A stretch of DNA of 56,802 bases from an uncultured Lachnospiraceae bacterium (GTDB lineage Bacteria; Bacillota; Clostridia; Lachnospirales; Lachnospiraceae): assembly GCA_947576945.1 (NCBI GenBank), contig CANPTH010000025.1:1-56802 (forward strand), in the 5' to 3' direction. The notes below the pieces were generated by a model. It had not been told where the DNA came from. It made no database searches and saw nothing but the letters and a program-made list of their open reading frames with translations. This document shows positions 8,845-17,476 of this stretch, piece after piece (the first letter of the stretch is position 1; each line of letters starts with the position of its first letter). The position numbers and the translations under genes were made by a program.

Positions 8845-8939
8845 TCTTTATCCTCCCGCAACAGGGCATCATGCTCTATCAGTCCGTTAATAATATCCAT
8901 ATTAAGGACAGCACGCATAAATACCTGTCTTTTGCATTA

Positions 8940-9704
8940 TTAAGTTGCACAAAAATGTGTGATGAAGGATCTTCTATGGATCGGACACGGCCCATATTTC
9001 CTTAAGGCATCCACATGCACCTGTGCGCCATATCCTTTATTCGAAGCGAAACCATATTCCGGATATATCTCGTCATACTGCATCATCAGCCGGTCTCTCG
9101 TCACCTTCGCCATAATACTGGCTGCCCCGATGGAAATACTCCTGGCATCCCCTTTGATAATTGGCACCTGTCTGATGGTAACCTGCGGAATCGTCACCGC
9201 ATCATTCAACAGCAGATCCGGCGCCACCGTAAGCTTACTGACTGCTTCCCGCATGGCTTCATAGGTCGCCTGCAGAATGTTAATCTCATCTATCCGCCCT
9301 GGTGTACTGTATCCGATCCCCACTGCCACCGCCCGCTCCATAATAATCTCATAAAGCTCTTCTCTCTTTTTTTCGGACAGTTTCTTCGAATCATTAATAT
9401 ACAGTATGTCACAGTCTTTCGGCAGAATAACGGCGCCCGCCACCACCGGACCAGCCAGCGGCCCTCGTCCTGCCTCATCGATGCCGCAGATATGTTCATA
9501 CACCGCATATTCCCGCTCGTATCTCTGTAATTCCCTGCTCCTTGCCACTTCCTTTTCATAGGCAAGAAGCCTTCTTCGCCCCTTCTCCACGGCGCCGCGT
9601 ACCCCGGCCCGTGCATCCTCCGCATACTGCATAAACAAAACAGGCAGTTCCTCTATCGCAGCTGCCTGTATCTTCTCTGTAATTTCTCTAATACTCTCTC
9701 TCAT
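8940..9704 (-). CDS. rnhB: Ribonuclease HII
   Basis: Cleaves the RNA strand of RNA-DNA hybrids and starts removal of single ribonucleotides from DNA. The 254-residue protein has about 70 N-terminal residues before the catalytic domain, as in Bacillus RnhB. Catalytic motifs are GIDEAGRGPLAG (Asp76, Glu77), NDSKKLSEKKR, the Asp of LLNDAV and GAASIMAKVTRDR. AGAGGAAA precedes the ATG and is part of the repeated sequence at 9706-9722. It follows lepB with a 60-base gap in the order rbgA-lepB-rnhB. Confidence 0.95.
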   Translation of the reverse strand: MRESIREITEKIQAAAIEELPVLFMQYAEDARAGVRGAVEKGRRRLLAYEKEVARSRELQRYEREYAVYEHICGIDEAGRGPLAGPVVAGAVILPKDCDILYINDSKKLSEKKREELYEIIMERAVAVGIGYSTPGRIDEINILQATYEAMREAVSKLTVAPDLLLNDAVTIPQVTIRQVPIIKGDARSISIGAASIMAKVTRDRLMMQYDEIYPEYGFASNKGYGAQVHVDALRKYGPCPIHRRSFITHFCAT

Positions 9705-9705
9705 T

Positions 9706-9722
9706 TTTCCTCTATTCCGAAG
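9706..9722 (-). repeat. Ribosome-binding-site repeat, copy before rnhB
   Basis: Minus strand CTTCGGAATAGAGGAAA, one base different from the copies at 4471 and 30926, directly upstream of the rnhB start. Confidence 0.45.
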
Positions 9723-9764
9723 ACTTTTCCATTCACAGCCAACGCATACAGATCCATTATCCTG

Positions 9765-10304
9765 TCATCGATGTTTAATAAATCCAAACTTATCAAGCGG
9801 CCAGATCCGCAGCCATGCCCTGCCTATGATCTCGTCCCTCCTGACATTTCCCACAGAAGGATCTCTGCTGTCCGTGCTGTTGTTCCGGTTGTCCCCCATT
9901 AGAAAATATTCATCATCCGCTAACACAATATCCTCATAAGCCCGGCCCGGATTCTGGATTACCTCCTTACCATAAGACTCCTCCAGAACCTCCCCGTCAA
10001 TCAGTATATTGCCCATCTCGTCAATCCGAACCGTCTCTCCCGGCAGGCCGATCACACGCTTTATGTAAAATGTATTCTCCTCATAGCGGAAAGGAAACAC
10101 CACGATATCGAATCGTTCCGGATCATGGAAATGATAGCTTATCTTATCCACGATCAGATTATCCTCACTGCTCAATTTCGGTTCCATAGAACTGCCCTGC
10201 ACCTGCGTCCGCTGTCCCACAAAATGGATCACCAGATAAACCGCGCATAAAACAAACAGCAGGTACAGGCTGGTGCTTAAAATTTCTTTCAGTATTTTTT
10301 TCAT
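9765..10304 (-). CDS. lepB: Signal peptidase I (first of two)
   Basis: Membrane serine protease that removes signal peptides from secreted proteins. 179 residues: a single N-terminal membrane span (about 8-28), box with catalytic Ser39 in GSSMEPKL, catalytic Lys82 in FYIKRVIGLPGE, and GDNRNNSTDSRD near the C-terminus. Size and single span are typical of Gram-positive SipS/SipT types. It lies between rbgA and rnhB. A second lepB (11273-11872) flanks rbgA on the other side, so the pair may differ in substrate range. Confidence 0.94.
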   Translation of the reverse strand: MKKILKEILSTSLYLLFVLCAVYLVIHFVGQRTQVQGSSMEPKLSSEDNLIVDKISYHFHDPERFDIVVFPFRYEENTFYIKRVIGLPGETVRIDEMGNILIDGEVLEESYGKEVIQNPGRAYEDIVLADDEYFLMGDNRNNSTDSRDPSVGNVRRDEIIGRAWLRIWPLDKFGFIKHR

Positions 10305-10383
10305 TCTGTCAATTCCCCAATCTATCTCTTTATGACTCTATTCAAATCTCTGTACATTTTACCGGTTATCTTTTATATCTGAA

Positions 10384-11247
10384 TCAATCCGGCATCTCCA
10401 ATGTAATCCGGCCGATCCGGCCGCTTCTGAAATCATCGACCACGATTGCCGACGCTTTCTCATAATCTATCTCCTGTCCTTTTTTATAGCATTTACGGAC
10501 TTCACAGACATGGTGAAGCACCGCAAGCGGCGTGTCCTCTGCGTCCATACCATTCGTATCCTGCGCAATCTGGTATCTCTCATACAAAGCCTCCCGATAA
10601 TGGATCAGAAGATAAGCGATCAAATCTGCCGCCAGCTCCGTCATCTGCAGGATCTCGTCATTCATGGAACCGATCATCGCCAGATTCCTTCCAACCTCCT
10701 CACTCTCAAATTTAGGCCACAGAATACCCGGCGTATCCAGAAATTCCAGCTCCTTATTCAGCCGGATCCACTGTTTCCCCTTCGTAACGCCCGGCTTATT
10801 TCCGGTCTTCGTGCAGGCTTTACCGGCAAAAGAATTAATAAAGGTAGATTTTCCTACATTTGGAATCCCCACCACGATGGCACGCACCGGACGGTTCCTG
10901 ATCCCCCGTCGTCTGTCACGCTCAATCTTATCCCTGCAGGCTTCCCGGACCATGCCATAGATTGCACGCAGCCCCTGACCGCTTCTGGCATTTATTTCCA
11001 GCACATGAAATCCTTTTTCTTTAAAATATTCCATCCACAGCTTATTAGCCTTCTCATCCGCCAGATCTGATTTGTTAAGCAGGATCAATCTGGCTTTGTT
11101 CTTACCAAGCTCATCTATATCCGGATTTCTGCTGCTGAGCGGAATTCTCGCATCAACCAGCTCTATTACCAGATCAATCAGGCTGATATTTTCCTGCATC
11201 ATTCTCTTTGCCTTCGTCATATGACCCGGATACCATTGATAATTCAT
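10384..11247 (-). CDS. rbgA: Ribosome biogenesis GTPase RbgA (YlqF)
   Basis: A GTPase needed for late assembly of the 50S ribosomal subunit. The 287-residue protein has the circularly permuted order: NKSDLA (G4, about 58) precedes GIPNVGKST (G1, about 127) and DTPGILWP (G3, about 171). The N-terminal YQWYPGHMTKAKR is a hallmark of the family. The C-terminal part is the small RNA-binding helical domain. It is flanked on both sides by signal peptidase genes. 25 bases separate it from the upstream lepB. Confidence 0.95.
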   Translation of the reverse strand: MNYQWYPGHMTKAKRMMQENISLIDLVIELVDARIPLSSRNPDIDELGKNKARLILLNKSDLADEKANKLWMEYFKEKGFHVLEINARSGQGLRAIYGMVREACRDKIERDRRRGIRNRPVRAIVVGIPNVGKSTFINSFAGKACTKTGNKPGVTKGKQWIRLNKELEFLDTPGILWPKFESEEVGRNLAMIGSMNDEILQMTELAADLIAYLLIHYREALYERYQIAQDTNGMDAEDTPLAVLHHVCEVRKCYKKGQEIDYEKASAIVVDDFRSGRIGRITLEMPD

Positions 11248-11272
11248 CTGTTTCCCTGTCCTTTCCGCTCCT

Positions 11273-11872
11273 CTATTCGATCAGTCCGATGCCTTCTTCT
11301 CCCGCCGGCATATGGAACCATGCCTTCCCGATAATATTATCTTTCTTAACGCCGCTGATATTGCCGGACCGGCTGTCTTCACTGCTGTTACGATTATCCC
11401 CCAGTACAAAAAACTCATCTATTGCCAGCGTCAGTTTATTCTCTGCAATCCCCGCATCGATCATCCTGTCAAATTCTTCAGGTTCCTCCAGAATAATATC
11501 ATTAATATAAACACTGCCGTCCTTAATCTGCACAGTCTCTCCCGGCAGGCCCACGACTCTTTTCACATAGAAATGCGAATTCTGGTTCCCATTGGGCAGA
11601 AAAACCACCACGTCTCCCCGCTTCGGTGTAGATAGTCTGTAGATCACACGATTCACTAAAATCTCCTGGCCATTAAACAGTGTAGATTCCATGGAATCCC
11701 CGATAACGCTTGTACGCATCCCAACCGAATACACAATCACAAATGCCAGAAAGACAGCCGCCACACCCCCCACGATCATCTCAAATATATCCTTTATTAT
11801 CCGGGAATCCAGTTTTTTCTTCTTCTGATAAAAAGTTAATCCCTTTCTCCTCGCCACACGTATCTTCCTCAT
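11273..11872 (-). CDS. lepB: Signal peptidase I (second)
   Basis: 199 residues: a basic N-terminal tail (about 28 residues), one membrane span (about 33-50), catalytic Ser60 in GDSMESTL, catalytic Lys104 in FYVKRVVGLPGE and GDNRNSSEDSRSGN. It is the first gene of the run lepB-rbgA-lepB-rnhB-ylqG-ylqH-yraN-pgeF. Its promoter is about 160 bases upstream (12033-12062). It is clearly related to, but not a recent copy of, the other lepB; the N-terminal regions and loops differ. Confidence 0.94.
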   Translation of the reverse strand: MRKIRVARRKGLTFYQKKKKLDSRIIKDIFEMIVGGVAAVFLAFVIVYSVGMRTSVIGDSMESTLFNGQEILVNRVIYRLSTPKRGDVVVFLPNGNQNSHFYVKRVVGLPGETVQIKDGSVYINDIILEEPEEFDRMIDAGIAENKLTLAIDEFFVLGDNRNSSEDSRSGNISGVKKDNIIGKAWFHMPAGEEGIGLIE

Positions 11873-12032
11873 TTCCTATACTCAGTCAGTATTTTGCGTC
11901 CCTGTAAACACTCTTCTTTGTACACACCTGTCCTTTATGCGGACTTTAAAACAAACGCTGTATCAAAAACGCACTCTTCTTCAAAAAACGTTCCATAAAA
12001 AACAGAAACAAGTATAAACCCACGACTCTCAT

Positions 12033-12062
12033 AGTATAGCACGAACAATCTATTATGTTCAA
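12033..12062 (-). promoter_or_regulatory. Promoter of the lepB-rbgA-rnhB run
   Basis: Minus strand TTGAAC (12057-12062) and TATACT (12033-12038) with an 18-base spacer. The roughly 160-base leader to lepB shows no obvious structure or small gene. A second TATACT at 12011-12016 lacks a good -35. Confidence 0.6.
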
Positions 12063-12126
12063 CTCTAATCTTGACAACGTCCATTCCCACCGCATTGATT
12101 CAAGCAACAATACCCTCAGCGAACAA

Positions 12127-12153
12127 AGGGGCCTTCCTTCCCGGAAAACCCCT
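12127..12153 (-). terminator. Terminator of the galactose operon
   Basis: Minus strand AGGGG-TT-TTCC, loop, GGAA-GG-CCCCT followed by TTTGTT, about 55 bases after the stop of the small membrane protein gene. It separates the sugar locus from the lepB promoter. Confidence 0.65.
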
Positions 12154-12207
12154 CACACTAAGTTTTATAAATATCTCCACCCTCATAGAAATAATTATTA
12201 TCTTATA

Positions 12208-12438
12208 TCAGAATATATGATTTGCCTTCAACACGCCGAACACGATCACCGCCACCAGCGCGATCACGCAGAACAGAATGAATTTATCCAAAGACCGGAT
12301 GGAAATATTCGGAAGCTGCTCATAAATTCCTTCAAACGCACTGCCTCCGGAAGACTTCTTCTCCACTTTCTCCGTATCGGCATGCTCCATTTCCTGATCC
12401 CTTCTCTGTTCTTCTGCCATATCATCTATTCCTTTCAT
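12208..12438 (-). CDS. Small single-span membrane protein of the galactose locus
   Basis: 76 residues that I do not recognise by name. A hydrophilic, strongly charged N-terminal half (to about 50) is followed by one membrane span (LDKFILFCVIALVAVIVFGVL) and a short tail. It begins 32 bases after mglC and lies before the operon terminator, so it is cotranscribed with the permease and may be an accessory subunit or stabiliser. The ATG at 12438 has GGAG at a good distance; ATG 12420 with AAAGGAA upstream is an alternative start giving 70 residues. Confidence 0.7.
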   Translation of the reverse strand: MKGIDDMAEEQRRDQEMEHADTEKVEKKSSGGSAFEGIYEQLPNISIRSLDKFILFCVIALVAVIVFGVLKANHIF

Positions 12439-12470
12439 TTGATTACTCCGCCCGCATTCCCTTTGTTATA

Positions 12471-13454
12471 TTATTTTTTCTGCAGGTACTTTCTCAGGTC
12501 AAGAGCAACTGCGATCACGATTACAAGACCCTGTGCGATATATGTATAAGCCGGATCCACACCAAGAAACTGGAGACAGATCTTCAGAATCTCAAATACC
12601 AGTACGCCGATCAGGATACCGCCCACGCGTCCCACACCACCGTTAGCGGATACGCCGCCGATGGTACAGGCTGCAATCGCCTCCAGCTCATAGCCATTAC
12701 CGGTAGCTGTAGATGCACCGCCGGCCTTTGCACCTACCAGGAAACCTGCCAGCGCGTACATGCATCCTGCCAGAATGTAGATACGGATCAGGGAACCGCG
12801 CACATTGACACCGGCAACCTGTGCTGCATTCTCGTTACCGCCGATGGCATACATATACTTACCATGACGGGTTTTATTATACAGGAACCAGAAATAAGCG
12901 CCGATCACTACCGCGAAGATCATCAGATAAGGGATCGGTCCCAGGGATCCGCTGGCAACAGTCAGATAGCTGGTCTTGTAACCGCCCATAGGCTGGTTAT
13001 TGGTGATCAGGGAACAGAGACCGTAGATAATGGTCTGCATACCCAGAGTCGCGATGAAGGGCGGAACCTTGAGTACAGAGATCACAACGCCGTTAACGCC
13101 GCCAAAACATCCCATGATGACCATAACGATGATCAAAGCCACCGGCCACGGAATATCCGGCATCCAGGGCAGCATACGTGCCGAATAGTCAACGCTCTGC
13201 AGCAGCATAGCTGCCAGACACGCCGCCAGACCTACCGCACGACCTGCGGAAAGATCCGTACCTTTGGTGATCAGACAACCCGATACGCCGCAGGCGATGA
13301 TGAATCTGGGGGATACGTTTACTACCAGATTCTTAAAGTTGGTTATGGTAAAAAAGTTCTGTGTTGTAGCGCCTGTCAAAATAGCCAGCAGCACGATCAG
13401 AATAATGATCGCATTGTTGGATAAGAATTTTTTAACATTAAATGAATTTGCCAT
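12471..13454 (-). CDS. mglC: Galactose/methylgalactoside ABC transporter permease
   Basis: Membrane subunit of the high-affinity galactose/glucose importer. 327 residues with about eight to ten hydrophobic spans; the pattern ITKGTDLSAGRAVGL, NAAQVAGVNVRG and GGVSANGGVGRVGGILIGVL is characteristic of the MglC/RbsC permease family, and the whole sequence resembles MglC closely. It works as a homodimer with MglA and receives sugar from MglB. It is the last transporter gene, 17 bases after mglA. Confidence 0.92.
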   Translation of the reverse strand: MANSFNVKKFLSNNAIIILIVLLAILTGATTQNFFTITNFKNLVVNVSPRFIIACGVSGCLITKGTDLSAGRAVGLAACLAAMLLQSVDYSARMLPWMPDIPWPVALIIVMVIMGCFGGVNGVVISVLKVPPFIATLGMQTIIYGLCSLITNNQPMGGYKTSYLTVASGSLGPIPYLMIFAVVIGAYFWFLYNKTRHGKYMYAIGGNENAAQVAGVNVRGSLIRIYILAGCMYALAGFLVGAKAGGASTATGNGYELEAIAACTIGGVSANGGVGRVGGILIGVLVFEILKICLQFLGVDPAYTYIAQGLVIVIAVALDLRKYLQKK

Positions 13455-13471
13455 GATAGTGTTCTCCCTCC

Positions 13472-14980
13472 TTATTCAAACTGGGTTGCAAGTGCCATGA
13501 TATTCTCCTGATTCGCTTCATCACCGCCGATAAATCCGGTCACACGGCCGTCACACATGACCATGATACGGTCGGACATACCAATGAGTTCGCTCATCTC
13601 GGAAGAGATCATGATGATACTCTTGCCCTGCTTTGCCATCTCGGCAATGATACAGTAGATCTCATACTTGGCTCCCACGTCGATACCGCGTGTGGGTTCG
13701 TCCATGATGAAGACATCCGGACTGTTAGCCAGCCAGCGGCTGATCAGCACTTTCTGCTGGTTACCGCCGGAAAGCGACTGAATCTGTGTCTTGGAAGATG
13801 GTGTCTTGATCGAAAGCTTCGCCACATTCTCCTGAACAAGCTGTTCGATCTTACCGTCATCTAACATAAACCCGCCGATCAGATACTGATTTAAGGATGC
13901 AATGGAAACATTATCTGCAATGGACAACACGCCCAGGATTCCCGTAGCACGACGGTCCTCTGTCAGCATAGCGATACCGTTATTAATGGCGTCCTTGGGC
14001 TGATTGATCTTAATCTCCTGCCCTCTATAAGTAATCTTGCCCGCCGTATGGCTGCGAAGTCCGAACAGACCTTCCATCAGCTCCGTACGCTGCGCGCCTA
14101 CCAGGCCGGCCACTCCCAGAATCTCACCTTTCTTCAGCTGGAATGACACATGGCGGAAACTCTTGGGATTAATGGATGTAAAATCTTCCACCTCAAAGAC
14201 CACTTCACCGGGCACATTCTCGCGCGTCGGATACAATTCGGAAAGCTCACGTCCGACCATCTTGGTGATGATGAAATCGGTGGTCAGATCTTTGGCCGAC
14301 CAGGTTCCGATATACTGTCCGTCACGCATGATCGTAACTTCATCACTGATCCGCAGAATCTCATCCATCTTGTGGCTGATATAGACGATGGACACGCCTT
14401 TGCTGCGCAGCTCATTGATGATGGTAAATAGCGCTTCCACCTCCGCTGCTGTCAGGGATGAAGTAGGCTCATCCAGGATCAGCACCTTACAGTCGGCAGA
14501 TACTGCCTTCGCGATCTCGACCAGCTGCATCTGTGATACCGAAAGACTTCCCAGCTTCGCCTTCGGGTCGAAATTCAGATGCACCTCTTCCAATACTCTG
14601 GCCGCATCTTCATACATTTTATCATGATCGATCACGGTCACCGGACCAAGCTTCCTGACCGGATAACGCCCTACATAGATATTCTCACCGATACTTCTTT
14701 CCGGAATCGGCTGCAGCTCCTGATGTACCATGGCGATACCGCGGTTCAAGGCATCCAGCGGACCCTTGATCTGCACTTTTTCTCCTTCATAGATCACTTC
14801 CCCCTCGTCCATGTGGTAGATACCGAACATGCACTTCATCAGGGTAGATTTACCGGCTCCGTTCTCGCCCATCAGGGCATGAACCGTACCCGGCCGCAAA
14901 TTCAACTGCGCACCGTTCAGCGCTTTGACACCTGGAAATGTTTTTACGACATTATGCATCTCCAAACGATACTCTGACAA
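13472..14980 (-). CDS. mglA: Galactose/methylgalactoside ABC transporter, duplicated ATPase
   Basis: ATP-hydrolysing subunit with two ABC domains in one chain (502 residues). Domain 1 has GENGAGKST (about 38-46) and the signature LSVSQMQLVEIAKA; domain 2 has a degenerate Walker A (GLVGAQRTEL) and the intact signature LSGGNQQKV, then IMDEPTRGIDVGAK. This asymmetric pattern is normal for MglA/RbsA/XylG proteins. The start codon is TTG (14980) with GGGGG eight bases upstream. A hairpin at 15008-15040 separates it from mglB and may lower its expression relative to the binding protein. Confidence 0.94.
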   Translation of the reverse strand: MSEYRLEMHNVVKTFPGVKALNGAQLNLRPGTVHALMGENGAGKSTLMKCMFGIYHMDEGEVIYEGEKVQIKGPLDALNRGIAMVHQELQPIPERSIGENIYVGRYPVRKLGPVTVIDHDKMYEDAARVLEEVHLNFDPKAKLGSLSVSQMQLVEIAKAVSADCKVLILDEPTSSLTAAEVEALFTIINELRSKGVSIVYISHKMDEILRISDEVTIMRDGQYIGTWSAKDLTTDFIITKMVGRELSELYPTRENVPGEVVFEVEDFTSINPKSFRHVSFQLKKGEILGVAGLVGAQRTELMEGLFGLRSHTAGKITYRGQEIKINQPKDAINNGIAMLTEDRRATGILGVLSIADNVSIASLNQYLIGGFMLDDGKIEQLVQENVAKLSIKTPSSKTQIQSLSGGNQQKVLISRWLANSPDVFIMDEPTRGIDVGAKYEIYCIIAEMAKQGKSIIMISSEMSELIGMSDRIMVMCDGRVTGFIGGDEANQENIMALATQFE

Positions 14981-15007
14981 ATTGATAACCCCCTTTATGT
15001 ATCAGAA

Positions 15008-15040
15008 AGAAGTGCATGCGCCAAATGCACACGCACTTCT
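15008..15040 (-). terminator. Intercistronic hairpin between mglB and mglA
   Basis: AGAAGTGC/GCACTTCT with a further six base pairs including two G-T pairs inside (14-base-pair stem, 5-base loop), followed by TTTCTG on the minus strand. A partial terminator or 3' stabiliser after a binding-protein gene is a common way to make more binding protein than permease. Confidence 0.6.
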
Positions 15041-15080
15041 CAGTGATTTACATTCTCATATTATTGTGGACTGCTTCTGC

Positions 15081-16217
15081 TTACTGGAAGTCAGCTACGT
15101 TATCCGGAGTAACCTTCACATAGTCTACATAGATGGACTGCTCGCCAGACGCATATGTCTTACCGCCAAGCAGCTCTTCCATAGCCGCAACAGCGCCTTC
15201 TGCCTGACCCTGAGCGTCATTCAGAACTGTACCTGTCATGTTGCCGGATGCCACTTCGTTAAGAGCAGCGTCAAGAGCATCAACACCTACCAGATAGATG
15301 TCCTCGTTTACTGTACGGCCTGCTGCCTGGATTGCCTGCAGAGCGCCGATTGCCATATCGTCATTGTTACAGAAGATAACTTCGATCTGGTCACCGAATT
15401 TAGCAAGGTCGTTCTGTGCAATCTCCTGGCCCTTGTTACGATCCCAGTCACCACGCTGCAGATCAAGCTCTTCTACTTCGATACCAGCGTCTGTCAGTGC
15501 CTTTACAGAGAACTCTGTACGATACTGTGCGTCAACGTTCTCCGGGTCACCCTGGATCATGATGTAGGAAACCTTACCGTCGCCATTGATATCACCCTTG
15601 TTCTCGGTATCCAGGATCAGCTCACCCTGCATGGTTCCGGACTGACGTGCGTCACATCCTACATAAACCAGCTTGTCATATGCGCTCATCTGCTCTGCCG
15701 TAGGCTCACGGTTGATCAGAACGGTCGGTACGCCTGCGTCTTTAACGGTAGCGATGATCTGGTCTGCTGCAGATGTCATAACCGGGTTGATGATCAGCGC
15801 GTCAACGCCCTGTGCGATGAAGTTGTTGATCTGGTTGTTCTGCTCAGCCTGGTCATTCTTACCATCCATGAATGTTACTGTATAACCCTTGCCCTCCAGG
15901 ATCTCCTGCAGTGCATTACGGTATGTGGTCATGAATGCGTCGTCAAACTTATAGATGCAGACACCGATGTTGCCGCCTGCGCCTGCTGCTTCCGCTGCTG
16001 CGTCAGCATCCTCAGCCGCTGCGTCTTCTGCCTCAGCCTCTACCTCTGTTTCTTCTTCGGCCGGAGCCTCCTCTTCTGCAGGCGCTTCTTCTTCAGCCGG
16101 AGCCTCTTCTGCAGGTGCTTCTGTCGTTGCAGGCGCTGCATCATTGCCGCCACATGCTGTCAGACCGAATACCATCATGGATGCCATTGCTATCGCAAGC
16201 ACTTTTTTCAATTTCAT
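15081..16217 (-). CDS. mglB: Galactose/glucose-binding lipoprotein
   Basis: Extracellular substrate-binding component. A lipoprotein signal ends at LTAC (Cys22). Residues about 30-85 form a low-complexity acidic linker of repeated APAEEE units, and the type-1 periplasmic-binding fold follows. Residues equivalent to the sugar contacts of E. coli MglB are present: KFDDAF (Asp14, Phe16), LINRE (Asn91), DAQYR (Asp154, Arg158), DWDRN (Trp183), CNNDDM (Asn211), GVDALD (Asp236) and LNDAQ (Asn256). The calcium loop is seen as GDINGDGKVSY. This supports glucose/galactose binding. The gene is first of mglBAC and has GGAGG before its ATG. Confidence 0.95.
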   Translation of the reverse strand: MKLKKVLAIAMASMMVFGLTACGGNDAAPATTEAPAEEAPAEEEAPAEEEAPAEEETEVEAEAEDAAAEDADAAAEAAGAGGNIGVCIYKFDDAFMTTYRNALQEILEGKGYTVTFMDGKNDQAEQNNQINNFIAQGVDALIINPVMTSAADQIIATVKDAGVPTVLINREPTAEQMSAYDKLVYVGCDARQSGTMQGELILDTENKGDINGDGKVSYIMIQGDPENVDAQYRTEFSVKALTDAGIEVEELDLQRGDWDRNKGQEIAQNDLAKFGDQIEVIFCNNDDMAIGALQAIQAAGRTVNEDIYLVGVDALDAALNEVASGNMTGTVLNDAQGQAEGAVAAMEELLGGKTYASGEQSIYVDYVKVTPDNVADFQ

Positions 16218-16271
16218 AGTTACAAATCCTCCTTTATTCTGCCAATTTTAGGCGATTTTATCATCTTATGC

Positions 16272-16301
16272 CATAATGTGCACTCCCTTTTACACATTAT
16301 G
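16272..16301. promoter_or_regulatory. Inverted repeat upstream of mglB
   Basis: CATAATGTG (16272-16280) and CACATTATG (16293-16301), a perfect 9-base inverted repeat with a 12-base centre, 55-84 bases before the mglB start. Good -35 boxes are lacking nearby, as expected of an activator-dependent promoter, so this could be a binding site for the locus regulator. It could also form an RNA hairpin after the upstream gene. Confidence 0.45.
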
Positions 16302-16364
16302 ACCACTGACAAAGCTATTGTACTGGATTATTTATTCGTTTTCCATAAGATTTTCTTGGAATAG

Positions 16365-17405
16365 TTATGGATTTTCTTTGATTTTTGTAATTAATATCTC
16401 CTGTGGCGTCCAGAAATAGGTGTTATCCGTCAAAGAGTATTCTTCCGGCAGTTCCTCCCCCAGTGCACAACTGGCAGCCAGTTCCAGGATCGCGTCGCAA
16501 TAAACCTCTTTATTGGAAGAGACCGTACCCAGCAGTTTCCCGTTCTCGATAGCCTCCAGTCCCGGTGTGGTGCCGTCTATGCCGATCACATTCACATCCT
16601 CTTTCTGTGCCCTCTCCAAAGCGTCGATGGCTCCCAGCGCCATATCGTCGTTGTTGCTGATCACCAATTCGATGGTATCCGGATACTCTGAAAGCCACTG
16701 CTCCATCAACGCCGATGCCTGACTGCGCTCCCAGTTGGCAATGCCTCCCGTGATCCTTTCAATGGGTACGCTGCCATTCTTCAGCGTCTGTACAGACCAT
16801 TCCGTGCGGATCAGGGAATCCTGATGGCTGCTTTCTCCTTCCAGCATCACATAGCTGACCACACCATCTCCATTTAAGTCCACTGCCTCCGGCTGCTTCC
16901 GATACAGATCCACCACCATCTGCCCCTGCAGAACCGCCGTCTCTTTGGCATCCACTCCTACATAATAAAGCTTGTCCCAACGGTTCATATCCTCCTCCAC
17001 CGGCTGACGGTTAAAGAATACCACCGGCACGCCCGCAGTCATCGCCTTATCGATAATCAACGAAGTGTCCATGCGGTCTACCGGATTGATGCACAGCACG
17101 TCACACCCTAAGGAGATAAACCGCTCCACCTGATTATTCTGAGTATTCTGGCTGCCCTTGGCCTCCTGAATATCCAGCGTCACTTTGATGCCGCTCTCCC
17201 GCTCATATTCTTTGGCCTTTTCTTCTATAATGCTGCGGATATTATTGATAAAAGTATCGTCACCGCGATACAGACTGATGCCGATGCGGATCGATGTCTT
17301 CTCTTCTTCCCTGTGCACCCCCTGGCAGGAAGTTATAAGAAGACACACCACACACGACATGATAATCCCAACTGTTCTCTTAAGAATATTCCTGTTCCAA
17401 TTCAT
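16365..17405 (-). CDS. Second MglB-like sugar-binding lipoprotein
   Basis: 346 residues; lipobox LLITSC (Cys27), no acidic linker, then the same fold as MglB. Most galactose/glucose contact residues are kept (GDDTF, FFNRQ, DSLIR, NWERS, SNNDDM, GIDGTT) and the calcium loop is present (DLNGDGVVSY), but the position of Asn256 of E. coli MglB reads SSNKE instead of LNDAQ. It lies directly upstream of mglB and downstream of a sensor kinase and a membrane-anchored binding-protein-like gene. It could be a second delivery protein with altered specificity or a ligand receptor for the kinase. Both are inferences. Confidence 0.88.
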   Translation of the reverse strand: MNWNRNILKRTVGIIMSCVVCLLITSCQGVHREEEKTSIRIGISLYRGDDTFINNIRSIIEEKAKEYERESGIKVTLDIQEAKGSQNTQNNQVERFISLGCDVLCINPVDRMDTSLIIDKAMTAGVPVVFFNRQPVEEDMNRWDKLYYVGVDAKETAVLQGQMVVDLYRKQPEAVDLNGDGVVSYVMLEGESSHQDSLIRTEWSVQTLKNGSVPIERITGGIANWERSQASALMEQWLSEYPDTIELVISNNDDMALGAIDALERAQKEDVNVIGIDGTTPGLEAIENGKLLGTVSSNKEVYCDAILELAASCALGEELPEEYSLTDNTYFWTPQEILITKIKENP

Positions 17406-17476
17406 TGGTCTATGCCTGCCTTTTCACTACAATAATCTTATTTACTTCCAATTAATACAGCGCCAATCTGTTCCCT

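Noticed and set aside
14925..16364. 479-codon plus-strand open frame opposite mglB
   Set aside because: Antisense shadow: Cys/Leu-rich translation with no domain, while the minus strand encodes a clear MglB with all ligand residues.
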